Source: Acidobacteriota bacterium (GTDB lineage: Bacteria; Acidobacteriota; Terriglobia; Terriglobales; Acidobacteriaceae). Taken from it: a stretch of DNA of 36,331 bases. This document shows, in pieces, positions 16,788 to 27,501 of the stretch. The stretch lies in assembly GCA_021805025.1 (NCBI GenBank), contig JAJZGF010000018.1, positions 1 through 36,331 on the forward strand, read 5' to 3'. The notes below the pieces were generated by a model. The model was not told the origin of the DNA, did no database searches, and worked only from the letters and a program-made list of their open reading frames with translations. Each line of letters opens with the position of its first letter. Positions within the stretch are counted from its first letter, which is position 1. The translations under genes were made by a program, and so were the position numbers.

Positions 16788-17891
16788 ATGAACAAGCTGA
16801 TCCTGGCAAACCTGCTGCACCGTCCCATGCGCTCGATCATCAGTATTCTGGCCGTGTCCATTGAAGTGGTAATGATCCTGTCGATTGTTGGCATCTTCAT
16901 GGGCATGCTGGATGACTCGAAGCAGCGCACCAACGGAATCGGCGCGGACCTGGTGGTGAGCCCATCGAACGCCAGCTTCATGAACGGCATGAGCGGTGCG
17001 GCAATGTCGGTGAAGCTCACTGACGTCTTTCGCCGGATGCCGCATGTCGCTGTCGCCTCGCCGGTGATTTCCGATTTTTCCATGACCAGTTCGGTGGAGG
17101 TGCTTTATGGCATTGACTACCCGAGCTACAACGCGCTGAAGCCTTTTGTTTTTCTCTCGGGCGGGCCGTTCAAAAACCCGTATGACTTGATTGTGGACGA
17201 TGTGTTTGCGCGTTCCGGACCGGGCCATCAAGTCGGCGACACGATCATGATTTTCAATCACTCCTTCCGTATCTGCGGCATTGTGGAAAGCGGAAAGGGC
17301 AGCCGGAAGCTGGTGCCGCTGGAAACCCTGGGAAGCCTGATGGGCACGGACGGCAAAGCTTCAGTGATTTATCTGAAGAGTGACGACCCGGCGAACATTG
17401 ACCTGATCCGCAGTGAGATCCACGCCACAAGGGGCCTGGAGGGCTACAAGGTCCTGACAATGGCGGATCTGCTGGCGCTTTACACTCCATCCCGCATTCC
17501 CGGCTTCAACCTGGCGCTGAATGTTGTGATCACGATCGCCGTAGTGGTGGGCTTTCTGGTGATCTTCCAGTCCATGTATACGGCAGTGCTGGAGCGGACG
17601 CGCGAGATTGGCATTTTGAAGTCGTTGGGTTCGTCCAAGCTGACGATTGTGAGCGTGGTGCTGCGTGAGACGTCGGTTCTGGCGGTGGTGGGCGTGATTC
17701 TCGGCATAGGGGCGGCGTTTGCCCTGCGGGAGATGCTGCACGTCAGGTTTTCGACTTTCAGCTTTGAGCTGACGGCGACATGGGTGGGCTGGGGCGCTCT
17801 GATCGCGTTCTCAGGCGCTCTCTGCGGCGCGCTCTATCCAGCGTGGATGGCCTCGCGCAAGGATCCGATCGACGCACTGGCCTACGAGTAA
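16788..17891 (+). CDS. ABC transporter permease (FtsX/MacB/LolE-type), no ATPase beside it
   Basis: 367 residues from ATG 16788 (a GGAG lies 13 bases upstream; an earlier in-frame start at 16758 adds a nonconserved prefix). The first membrane segment (IISILAVSIEVVMILSIVGI) is followed by a ~200-residue extracytoplasmic domain and then three membrane segments (VVITIAVVVGFLVIFQSMY; VVGVILGIGAAFAL; LIAFSGALCGALYPAWMA). The C-terminal FtsX domain shows LERTREIGILKSLGSSKLTI and ends AWMASRKDPIDALAYE, which is classic for MacB/LolC-E/DevC permeases. Such permeases need an ATPase subunit; none is encoded next to it, so the partner is elsewhere. Cargo unknown. Confidence 0.92.
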   Translation: MNKLILANLLHRPMRSIISILAVSIEVVMILSIVGIFMGMLDDSKQRTNGIGADLVVSPSNASFMNGMSGAAMSVKLTDVFRRMPHVAVASPVISDFSMTSSVEVLYGIDYPSYNALKPFVFLSGGPFKNPYDLIVDDVFARSGPGHQVGDTIMIFNHSFRICGIVESGKGSRKLVPLETLGSLMGTDGKASVIYLKSDDPANIDLIRSEIHATRGLEGYKVLTMADLLALYTPSRIPGFNLALNVVITIAVVVGFLVIFQSMYTAVLERTREIGILKSLGSSKLTIVSVVLRETSVLAVVGVILGIGAAFALREMLHVRFSTFSFELTATWVGWGALIAFSGALCGALYPAWMASRKDPIDALAYE

Positions 17892-17978
17892 GCGTCCCGA
17901 CGCGCGAAAAAGGCTGCGCTATACTCCAGGTACGATCCGCAGGCGATCCACTCCCTTCGTGTTTCCTGGAAGGTATCC

Positions 17979-19568
17979 GTGTCAACCGCATACAAGCGCC
18001 TTGGTTATGCCGCATGGGTCCTGCTGATCTGCGGCTTTGCGGCGCTGCACGCCTTGCACCTACAGGCGGACTTTCCGAACCATTCGCCTTGGTACAGGGA
18101 CTGGGCCAAATACACCGATGAGGGCTGGTACAGCAATGCGGCGACGCGCGCGCATCTGTTTGGCCAGTGGTATCTTCGGGGCGACTTCAACCCGGCGGCC
18201 GGGGTGCCTCTGCTGCCTGCGCTCGAGTGGCTCTTGTTCTTTGTCACCGGAGTGTCAGTTGGCGCAGCGCGTGGACTTGCGGTTGGATTTTTCTTCTGCA
18301 GTCTGCTGTTGAGCTATCTGCTGCTGCGCGTACGGGGCCCGGCATGGGTGGCGCTGCTGGCGGTAACGCTGCTGGTGACGAGTCCCTTTCTCTACAGTTT
18401 CAGCCGGCTTGCCCTTCTGGAACCGGTACTGACCGCGCTGATGCTGGCGGCTCTGAATCTTGCGGTTCGTTTGCCGCACATGCGGCGGCCTGCGTGGGGC
18501 GCCGTCCTCATCGGCCTGCTCTACACGCTGATGCTGCTGACCAAGACGACGGCGGTGTTTCTGCTGCCCGCGCTGGGATGGGCGATCTGGTTGCCGCTGC
18601 GGGAGCGGCGCAGAGATGCCTTGCGGTGGTTGTTGACGGTGTTGGCGACGAGCGGAATCACCTTTGCAGCGTGGATGGCCCTGCTGATTGCCAAGGGGCT
18701 GCTTGCGGACTACCGATATCTGATCTTCATCAACACATATCCGAAGCCGTCCGGCATCTTGTGGCCCGTGGTCAGCCTGTGGTGGTCGCTGCATGGAACG
18801 CTTTGGGCCGACCACATTCTGGAGCCGCTGGCCGCCGTGGTGATGGTGGCGGCGCTGGCAGCGTGGCGCACCCGCTGGGGCCGCGGGTTGCTGCTCGATC
18901 CGGTCTTTGGCGCCGCAGTGCTGACGGTTTGCGGATACCTGATGTTCATGACCTACCAGGATCATCCGCAGCCGCGCTACTTTGCGCTGGTCTTTGTCTT
19001 TTCGGCATTGGTGATTGCGCTGGGCGCGGGCGCGCTGGTGAGCGCTGCGGGCGAGACGGCACGCGGGGGCTGGGCTGTGCTTGCCATTGCAACCACGGCG
19101 GCCGTGGTGAACGGGGCCTGGACGGTGAGCTATGCCGCGCATCCGGAGTACACCTATGTGACGGCGGCGCGCGAACTGGTCCGTTATATCGATGAGCATC
19201 CAAACGGCCGGCGGCTGCTGGTTTCCATCAGCGGTGACGAGATTGCGCTGATGGCGCACCTGCCGACGCTGTGCGACGACTTCAGCACGCCGGTGCCTGG
19301 GATGCCTGACCTGCCGGCCAAGATCGCCTACTACCAGCCGGGGTGGTACGCGGCATGGAACGACCTGGACCCAGGGACACTTGCCGACCTGCATTCGCAC
19401 TTCACACTGGAACAGGTGGCGCGCTTCCACGCGCTGGACGATCCGGATCGCAATGTGCTGGTCCTGTTCAAGTTGCATCCGCTGGCGCCGGGGGTGGCGC
19501 GGGACCAGAACGATGCCAATTTGCGCGTTCCGCTGCCGGGGGACAAAATCGATATCCCGATCGAGTAG
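17979..19568 (+). CDS. GT39-like (PMT/ArnT-type) membrane glycosyltransferase
   Basis: 529 residues. A short N-terminal membrane segment (YAAWVLLICGFAALHALHL) leads to a periplasmic loop with the acidic motif WAKYTDEGWYSNAATRAHLF, as in GT-C fold enzymes where D/E residues bind metal and the polyprenyl-phosphate donor. Around ten further hydrophobic segments follow (LAVGFFFCSLLLSYLL, WVALLAVTLLVTSPFLYSFS and others), then a soluble C-terminal part. The family moves sugars from lipid-phosphate donors to lipid or protein acceptors at the outer face of the inner membrane. GTG start is supported by GGAAGG five bases upstream. Donor and acceptor cannot be told from sequence. Confidence 0.85.
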   Translation: MSTAYKRLGYAAWVLLICGFAALHALHLQADFPNHSPWYRDWAKYTDEGWYSNAATRAHLFGQWYLRGDFNPAAGVPLLPALEWLLFFVTGVSVGAARGLAVGFFFCSLLLSYLLLRVRGPAWVALLAVTLLVTSPFLYSFSRLALLEPVLTALMLAALNLAVRLPHMRRPAWGAVLIGLLYTLMLLTKTTAVFLLPALGWAIWLPLRERRRDALRWLLTVLATSGITFAAWMALLIAKGLLADYRYLIFINTYPKPSGILWPVVSLWWSLHGTLWADHILEPLAAVVMVAALAAWRTRWGRGLLLDPVFGAAVLTVCGYLMFMTYQDHPQPRYFALVFVFSALVIALGAGALVSAAGETARGGWAVLAIATTAAVVNGAWTVSYAAHPEYTYVTAARELVRYIDEHPNGRRLLVSISGDEIALMAHLPTLCDDFSTPVPGMPDLPAKIAYYQPGWYAAWNDLDPGTLADLHSHFTLEQVARFHALDDPDRNVLVLFKLHPLAPGVARDQNDANLRVPLPGDKIDIPIE

Positions 19569-19747
19569 CCGACGCCGGCTCTACGTCACCGAGAATGCCC
19601 TCAAACCATCCTGCCGACTGGTCAGACCAGCCCTGTGACTGCAATCACTCGACAGTGGTTGACACGGGTGATAGCCTTCCCGTGACTTTTCCCATGTATC
19701 CGGAGGTCGCGTTACCCGTCGCTTTTAACAGTACGGCTTAAAACCTT

Positions 19748-22366
<2,619 letters not shown>

Positions 22367-22386
22367 TTGCTGCGTCGCAAATCGAC

Positions 22387-22422
22387 GAAAACGCCGCTGG
22401 AAACAAGCGGCGTTTTCTTTTT
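22387..22422 (+). terminator. Rho-independent terminator of hppA
   Basis: Perfect 12-base stem GAAAACGCCGCT / AGCGGCGTTTTC with a 7-base loop followed by TTTTT, 20 bases after the stop codon. Very strong. Confidence 0.96.
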
Positions 22423-22859
22423 GCGCAATAGGGTGGCGCCCCAGCGTCACGCGACTGTGCAAAGCGACGTTCGTGATGGCGCTGCGATTCCTACACCGCT
22501 ACCGCAGATCCAAAGCAGCGCCGCTTTTCGCCGTTGCCGAGGTTGGCGAGCCCACGCAACAACCCGGCTGGTGGACATCTTCGAATGGCACTGAGCGCGT
22601 CGAGCGTGGGCCACCTCGCATTCCCTCTTGTTTTTTCCTGATTACGTGAGGGAGCCGCGAAGTCAACGTAGTGATTTCGTTGCAGCTCTTTCTCTACTGG
22701 AATGGTGCGTGATGGATGTGCGTTGAGAAGAGGACAGATCTGCGCGGGTTGACGTCCGCGCAACGGCGATTCATTGTTAGACGACTTTTGCTCTGCTCGG
22801 GTTAGTGTTTCAGGTCACGGCTCTGATCGCACCAGGGGAGCTATCATCCGCCCATCAAC
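22423..22859. other. Intergenic gap upstream of the c-heme/propeller gene
   Basis: 437 bases with no supported gene. One weak promoter-like pair, TTGACG at 22749-22754 and CATTGT at 22772-22777 (17-base spacing), could drive the next gene. A GGGGAG near 22834 is too far from the ATG to be its ribosome site. Nothing else stands out. Confidence 0.4.
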
Positions 22860-25286
22860 ATGGGCATTTTCATCCGTCTGACTTTGCTGCACGCATGTAC
22901 TCCTGAGGAACCGTCTCGGACGAGACTGCGGGCTCTTCCAGCCATGGCTCTTTCTGTTCTGGGCGCGGCTCTTCTTTTCATTGCGCTTATGAAGGGGGTG
23001 CTACCCCAGGTTCATGCTGCTTCCCAGCCAGGTATCACGGTGGACTATCCCCTTGATGGGTCGATCTTTCCACCGGAGATCACGCCTCCAACCTTCCTGT
23101 GGCGGCAGAGCGAGGCAGCGGCCAAAACCTGGCGCATTGACATATTCTTTTCAGATGGCAGCCAGCCCATTCACACCGCGTCTCAAGGCGAAGGAATGCG
23201 AATTGGCGAGATCGACCAGAGGTGCGTGACCACGACCAACAAACTGCCATTCCTCACGCCTGAACAGGCCGCCGCCCACACTTGGAAGCCGGACCCGGAG
23301 ACATGGGAGGCGATCAAGCGGAACTCGGTGAAGCGTCCGGCCACTGTAATGTTCACCGGCCTGGATTCTGCGGGACGCCCGGTTGGTCAGGGCCACGTCA
23401 CCCTATCCACTTCTAAAGATCCTGTCGGCGCGCCAATTTTCTACCGTGACGTTCCGATGAGCCCTTCCATGGGGGCCAAGCACGTGGTTCAGCCGCTCGA
23501 ACCCTCGATGCTCTACCTCATCAACTGGCGGGTCAGGGACATTGGCAAGCCCGAGAGTCGCATCGTGATGCATGACCTGCCGACATGCGCCAACTGCCAC
23601 TCGTTTTCTGCAGACGGGAAGACGATGGGGATCGACGTGGACGGCCCGGGAAATGACAAGGGGTTGTACGCCGTCGTTCCGGTGCAAAAGCAAATGGCCA
23701 TTCGCAATGAAGACACAATTGCATGGAACTCGGATCTCAGCATTGGGAAGACGCGCGTCGGCTTCATGTCTCAGGTTTCTCCGGATGGCCGGTATGTGCT
23801 CACCACAGTTGCCGGCCCTGATCGGACTATTGCCGATACGTATTTCATTGCCAATTTCATGGATTATCGTTTCGTCCAGGTCTTTTATCCCACGCGCGGC
23901 ATCCTTGCCTGGTACAACCGTGCCACTGGGCGCAGGCAACCGCTGCCGGGAGCGGACGATCCAAAATACGTGCAGACGGATGGAGTCTGGAGTCCCGATG
24001 GGAAATTCATCGTCTTTGCCCGTGCGGAAGCCAAAGATCCCCATCCTCCGGGGCTGCCTCCGCCGGTCGAGGCTAACGATCCGAATGAAGTGCAGATCCA
24101 GTACAACCTTTATCGAGTTCCGTTCAATGACGGAAAAGGTGGAAAACCGGAGCCGATTCTGGGCGCTTCAGGCAATGGGATGAGTAACAATTTTCCCAAG
24201 ATATCCCCGGACGGTCGTTGGATTGTTTTTGTGAAATGCCGCAACGGCCAGTTGATGCGGCCCGATAGCCAGCTCTATATCGTCCCGGTCAATGGGGGAG
24301 TGGCGCGGCGCATGCATTGCAATACATCGCTGATGAACTCCTGGCACAGCTTTTCACCTAACGGGCGGTGGCTGGTCTTCTCCTCCAAGAGCCGTTCTCC
24401 TTACACGCAGATGTATCTCACGCACATCGACGCAATGGGCAACGATAGCCCGCCCATTCTTATCGACAACTCGACAGCGGCAAATCGAGCGGTAAATCTG
24501 CCGGAGTTTGTCAACACTTCCGAGGACAACATTCAGCGGATCGATTCACCGGCGGTGGACCTCTATCGCGTGATGGATGAGGCGGCGGACTTGCAGAAAA
24601 AAGGGAACACGGACGCAGCCCTCATCCAATGGAAGAAGGCCGAGGAAATGGCTCCCGGGGACGCCAGGGTCAACAACGGTCTGGGCCGAGCCTTGCTGTT
24701 GGAAGGGAATTCGGAGGAAGCGATTCCGTATCTGAAGAAGGCAATCCAACTGCAGGGAGACTTTGCCGAAGCTCAATATAACCTCGGCACCGCGCTAATC
24801 GGAGAGCATCACCTCAAAGAGGCCATCGACGCGTGGCTCACTGCAGTTCGCATCCGGCCGGATTTCTACGAGGCACAGGCGGGTCTTGGATACGCATACT
24901 ATACGGCGGGAGATGACACTGCGTCCCTCAACCATTTGCGTCTGGCGATGGATGGCGAACCAAATCGTGTCTCGGTGCTCCTCCTGGCCGCAAGCCTGCT
25001 GGCCACCTGCCCCGATGACATGGAGCGGAATGGGCCAGAAGCGGTCCTTTTGGCGGAGCGCGCGAACCAGCTTACTCATCAGAAAGATATCTCGGCCCTG
25101 GATACCCTCTCGGCGGCATACGCCGAGATTTCCCGCTTTGATGAAGCGGCTGAAACAGAGCAACATGCCATAGACCTGGCCTCGCAACAGCGAGATGCCA
25201 CCGTTATGGCAAGACTGAAGGCTCATCTGGAAAAGTATTCGTTAGGGCAGCCACTACGCGATCCCGCTGATGGCGGTACCCTTTGA
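22860..25286 (+). CDS. Exported c-heme (CxxCH) / beta-propeller / TPR protein
   Basis: 808 residues. An N-terminal hydrophobic segment (MALSVLGAALLFIALMKGV, from about 29; ATG 22944 is an alternative start) serves as signal or anchor. Residues ~55-235 form a beta-rich domain that starts ITVDYPLDGSIFPPEITPPT. A c-type heme site follows: HDLPTCANCHSFSADG, near residue 240-250. Residues ~260-560 carry TolB/PD40-like propeller repeats (MSQVSPDGRYVLTTVAG, DGVWSPDGKFIVFARAE, NFPKISPDGRWIVFVKC, WHSFSPNGRWLVFSSKS). The end has TPR units (RVNNGLGRALLLEGNSEEAI, AEAQYNLGTALIGEHHLKEA). It probably acts in the periplasm as a heme-bearing scaffold; the electron partner and substrate are unknown. The architecture is known from Acidobacteria/Planctomycetes-type genomes only from my recollection. 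Confidence 0.85.
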   Translation: MGIFIRLTLLHACTPEEPSRTRLRALPAMALSVLGAALLFIALMKGVLPQVHAASQPGITVDYPLDGSIFPPEITPPTFLWRQSEAAAKTWRIDIFFSDGSQPIHTASQGEGMRIGEIDQRCVTTTNKLPFLTPEQAAAHTWKPDPETWEAIKRNSVKRPATVMFTGLDSAGRPVGQGHVTLSTSKDPVGAPIFYRDVPMSPSMGAKHVVQPLEPSMLYLINWRVRDIGKPESRIVMHDLPTCANCHSFSADGKTMGIDVDGPGNDKGLYAVVPVQKQMAIRNEDTIAWNSDLSIGKTRVGFMSQVSPDGRYVLTTVAGPDRTIADTYFIANFMDYRFVQVFYPTRGILAWYNRATGRRQPLPGADDPKYVQTDGVWSPDGKFIVFARAEAKDPHPPGLPPPVEANDPNEVQIQYNLYRVPFNDGKGGKPEPILGASGNGMSNNFPKISPDGRWIVFVKCRNGQLMRPDSQLYIVPVNGGVARRMHCNTSLMNSWHSFSPNGRWLVFSSKSRSPYTQMYLTHIDAMGNDSPPILIDNSTAANRAVNLPEFVNTSEDNIQRIDSPAVDLYRVMDEAADLQKKGNTDAALIQWKKAEEMAPGDARVNNGLGRALLLEGNSEEAIPYLKKAIQLQGDFAEAQYNLGTALIGEHHLKEAIDAWLTAVRIRPDFYEAQAGLGYAYYTAGDDTASLNHLRLAMDGEPNRVSVLLLAASLLATCPDDMERNGPEAVLLAERANQLTHQKDISALDTLSAAYAEISRFDEAAETEQHAIDLASQQRDATVMARLKAHLEKYSLGQPLRDPADGGTL

Positions 25287-25444
25287 GCGGGCCGGCGTGG
25301 ATTCGCCGGGGATTGGCTGGCTTCTGAAGTCTAGCTCGCCATCGAAGCAGGATCCTCAAACTATAAGTGGACTGGCGCATCGGTCGAATGTCCTGATTTT
25401 GCACTGATCCGAACTAATCTTCCACCAAACGTCGGTCCTTGCGG

Positions 25445-26230
25445 TCAGCGCAGAATGGCGTTCGCGATCTTGGTCCAGTAGGGGGCCGGGCTCAAGAGGA
25501 CATACATCACGGCGATCTGGCATAACACGAACGCAGGAAGAGCGATCGCATATACGCGGTGAATGCGCCGGTTAACGATCAAATCACGCATTACCCCAAG
25601 CACAACAAGCAGGTCAACGCCGATAAAGAACCCATGCCGGGGCATCAGGTGAACCGGAAAGCGGCCGAACGCCGCCGACGTCAAAGCACAGGTTGCGACC
25701 AGGATCAGCCGCCTGTGATACTCCGGCCTTTTCCGCCACACAATTGCCAGCGCAAATGCAACGCCAAATGCTCCGATGTCATAGAACGAAAGCCCAAGAT
25801 TTTGCACTGCGCCTCTTCCGTGGAAGTGAACAATCCTGAAGCGCGACATCACGATCGCGGTCCAGATGCCAACCAGGAACACCGCGCTGCCTAGCGCGAC
25901 GCCTAGCCAGCCCATCGTGCGATGCAACCTCACATTGCGCGTTCGAACCAGGAGAGACTGGAAGAAGTAAAAAGCCACCCACCCTGAGAAAATCACCCCA
26001 TGTACATAGAGCAAAAATGGCCGGGAGGGCACGGCGTGGAGCAGACTCTGTTCCACCGTCTGGCTAAAGCCGTAGGTCACGGTTGCTGCGATCAGCAGCG
26101 ACATAAAGAAATAGAAGTATCGATCCAGCAGGCGCGCAGGCTTCAAGGTATGAGGGTTGCTAACTTCTAAAGTCTGGACCAGTTGCCAGCTCTGCGTGCC
26201 CTTATTCGGAATTTCGATATCGGCTCCCAT
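25445..26230 (-). CDS. Multi-pass inner-membrane protein, unknown function
   Basis: About 261 residues from ATG 26230. Six or seven hydrophobic segments are visible: YFYFFMSLLIAATVTYGF, FLLYVHGVIFSGWVAFYFFQ, LGVALGSAVFLVGIWTAIVM, IGAFGVAFALAIVW, FIGVDLLVVLGVM and IALPAFVLCQIAVMYVLL. Conserved-looking histidines occur in or beside membrane segments (YVHGVIFSGW, LHRTMGWLG, IVHFHGRG, EYHRRL), similar to DUF2306-like membrane proteins; heme binding is possible but not shown. Upstream is the GNAT gene with a short gap; no obvious operon partner. Confidence 0.75.
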   Translation of the reverse strand: MGADIEIPNKGTQSWQLVQTLEVSNPHTLKPARLLDRYFYFFMSLLIAATVTYGFSQTVEQSLLHAVPSRPFLLYVHGVIFSGWVAFYFFQSLLVRTRNVRLHRTMGWLGVALGSAVFLVGIWTAIVMSRFRIVHFHGRGAVQNLGLSFYDIGAFGVAFALAIVWRKRPEYHRRLILVATCALTSAAFGRFPVHLMPRHGFFIGVDLLVVLGVMRDLIVNRRIHRVYAIALPAFVLCQIAVMYVLLSPAPYWTKIANAILR

Positions 26231-26280
26231 GTGCAAGCGAATATATCATCGGTTGCTACCGCCCTCCATCTTTCTTGTAG

Positions 26281-26958
26281 TCATTCCAGGGCCCCGGACA
26301 GGCTCGTCCGCTGTCGGCCCTCCGCGTCGAAATTGGACGGGTCCAGCCATGCCTCGAATGCCGCTTTGCGGGCGGGCCATTCATGGTCCAGCATGGCGAA
26401 CCATGCCGTGTCGCGGCTGTGGCCTTTCACGACCATGTGCTGGCGAAAGATCCCCTCGAAGGTGAAGCCGAGCCTCTGGGCCGCCCGACGGCTGGGCGCG
26501 TTCAGCGCGTTGCACTTCCATTCGTAGCGGCGGTAGCCGAGGTCTTCAAAGACGTGCCGCGCCATGAGGTACATGGCTTCCGTGGCGGCGGTGGTGCGCT
26601 GCAGGACCGGTGAGAGCAGGATGTTGCCGACCTCGATGACGCCGTGAGCGGGTTCCATCCGCAGAAAGCTGGCGTAGCCGGCCGCTGCCCCGATTTCCGC
26701 AGAGATGAGTGCGTAAAAGATGCGGTCAGTGGCCGCTTGCTTAGCCTGGATGTCGGCGGTGAAGGCGGACTCTGTGTCGAATGGGCCGTCGAAAAGCCAT
26801 TGCCAGACCGCGTCGTGTCCTTGGACTCTGTCCCACAGTTTGGCGGCGTGGAGTTCGGCGTCGAGCGGTTCGAGCTTGACGGTACGGCCGTGAAGAGTAA
26901 CCCGCCGGGGGAGCGGGACGGGCTTCCAGGTCGACAAGTTCGGCTGGGTTTTCGGCAT
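26281..26958 (-). CDS. GNAT-family N-acetyltransferase (RimJ/RimL-like)
   Basis: About 225 residues from ATG 26958; longer in-frame extensions upstream are nonconserved. The fold is recognisable: the N-terminal RVTLHGRTVKLEPLDAE, the core strand with VIEVGNILLSPVLQRTTAAT (acetyl-CoA pyrophosphate region), MYLMARHVFEDLGYRRYEWK and the signature NAPSRRAAQRLGFTFEGIFR. Members acetylate ribosomal proteins, amino groups of small molecules or antibiotics; the substrate here is unknown. Gene spacing does not tie it to nrdJ, which is divergent. Confidence 0.9.
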   Translation of the reverse strand: MPKTQPNLSTWKPVPLPRRVTLHGRTVKLEPLDAELHAAKLWDRVQGHDAVWQWLFDGPFDTESAFTADIQAKQAATDRIFYALISAEIGAAAGYASFLRMEPAHGVIEVGNILLSPVLQRTTAATEAMYLMARHVFEDLGYRRYEWKCNALNAPSRRAAQRLGFTFEGIFRQHMVVKGHSRDTAWFAMLDHEWPARKAAFEAWLDPSNFDAEGRQRTSLSGALE

Positions 26959-27249
26959 GGAGACAGCGTACCAGCCCTGGACTTGGAGGCGATTCTGGGC
27001 GGATGGTGCTGCGGCCCGGTTGTCCACAACTCGCACAGGTCTGAGCCCTATTTGCACTGGTTCTGCGCCTTGTTCCGGGAGGAAACAAGGTCTAGGCTTG
27101 GATTTGCGAGGGGTAGCGGGGCGCAACCCTGCAGCTGCACTGGTTATGGGGCATTCATGGCCCTCCAAATCCACGCGGCATAGGGCTGTTTGAGCTTTCC
27201 ACAGGCAAAGTCTGGCGTTTAGCGGGCAGGTGCCAGGAATGCGAACAAA

Positions 27250-27265
27250 ATACAAGATGTTGTGG
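27250..27265 (+). promoter_or_regulatory. Candidate NrdR operator box
   Basis: The 16-base stretch ATACAAGATGTTGTGG fits the NrdR-box pattern (C-A/T-A-n-A-T-n-T-A/T-G-T-G core intact, CAA/TTG symmetry). It ends seven bases before the -35 of the nrdJ promoter. NrdR boxes usually occur in pairs about 31 bp apart; no second one is seen, so confidence is low. Confidence 0.3.
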
Positions 27266-27272
27266 TTTATGG

Positions 27273-27301
27273 TTGACAGGCCCCACAGACAGCGGTATTT
27301 T
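27273..27301 (+). promoter_or_regulatory. Sigma-70 promoter of nrdJ
   Basis: TTGACA (27273-27278), 17 bases, then TATTTT (27296-27301). The -35 is a perfect match. Transcription from about 27308 would give a ~195-base leader before the ATG at 27502. Confidence 0.75.
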
Positions 27302-27501
27302 TTCATCTGCGGCTGTAAACGGATTGTAATAAATCGCTACGGAAAGACCGATTGCCCTACCGTTGAGCGCCGTGCCGGCGCGATTGATTTTCGAACCCCG
27401 TTTTCTGCACGCTTCAAAGAGCTAATGTTGCCGAATTCCAGTCCATTGAGTGCTGGAACGGGGCAGGTCATCCACTGCTATTGCTGACTGAGAGGATTTC
27501 A

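Larger units (their letters stand above)
26959..27501. other. Divergent intergenic region upstream of nrdJ
   Basis: 543 bases without a supported gene. It contains the nrdJ promoter and a long leader (both listed). Other items: TTGTCCACA at 27020-27028, one base from the DnaA-box consensus, and a fragment GGCAGGTC near 27463 that is not a cobalamin riboswitch. The remainder shows nothing recognisable. Confidence 0.45.

Noticed and set aside
19659-19687. TTGACA upstream of hppA as a promoter
   Set aside because: A perfect -35 but no acceptable -10 at 16-18 bases; the same bases take part in a CACGGG/CCCGTG inverted repeat that could instead be a terminator for the glycosyltransferase gene.
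27020-27028. TTGTCCACA as a DnaA box
   Set aside because: A single near-consensus site without a cluster or AT-rich region; not evidence for an origin or DnaA control.
27455-27480. GGCAGGTC near the nrdJ start resembling part of a cobalamin-riboswitch B12 box
   Set aside because: It is in the reverse orientation to nrdJ and only about eight bases match; no other conserved cobalamin-riboswitch segments are present on either strand.
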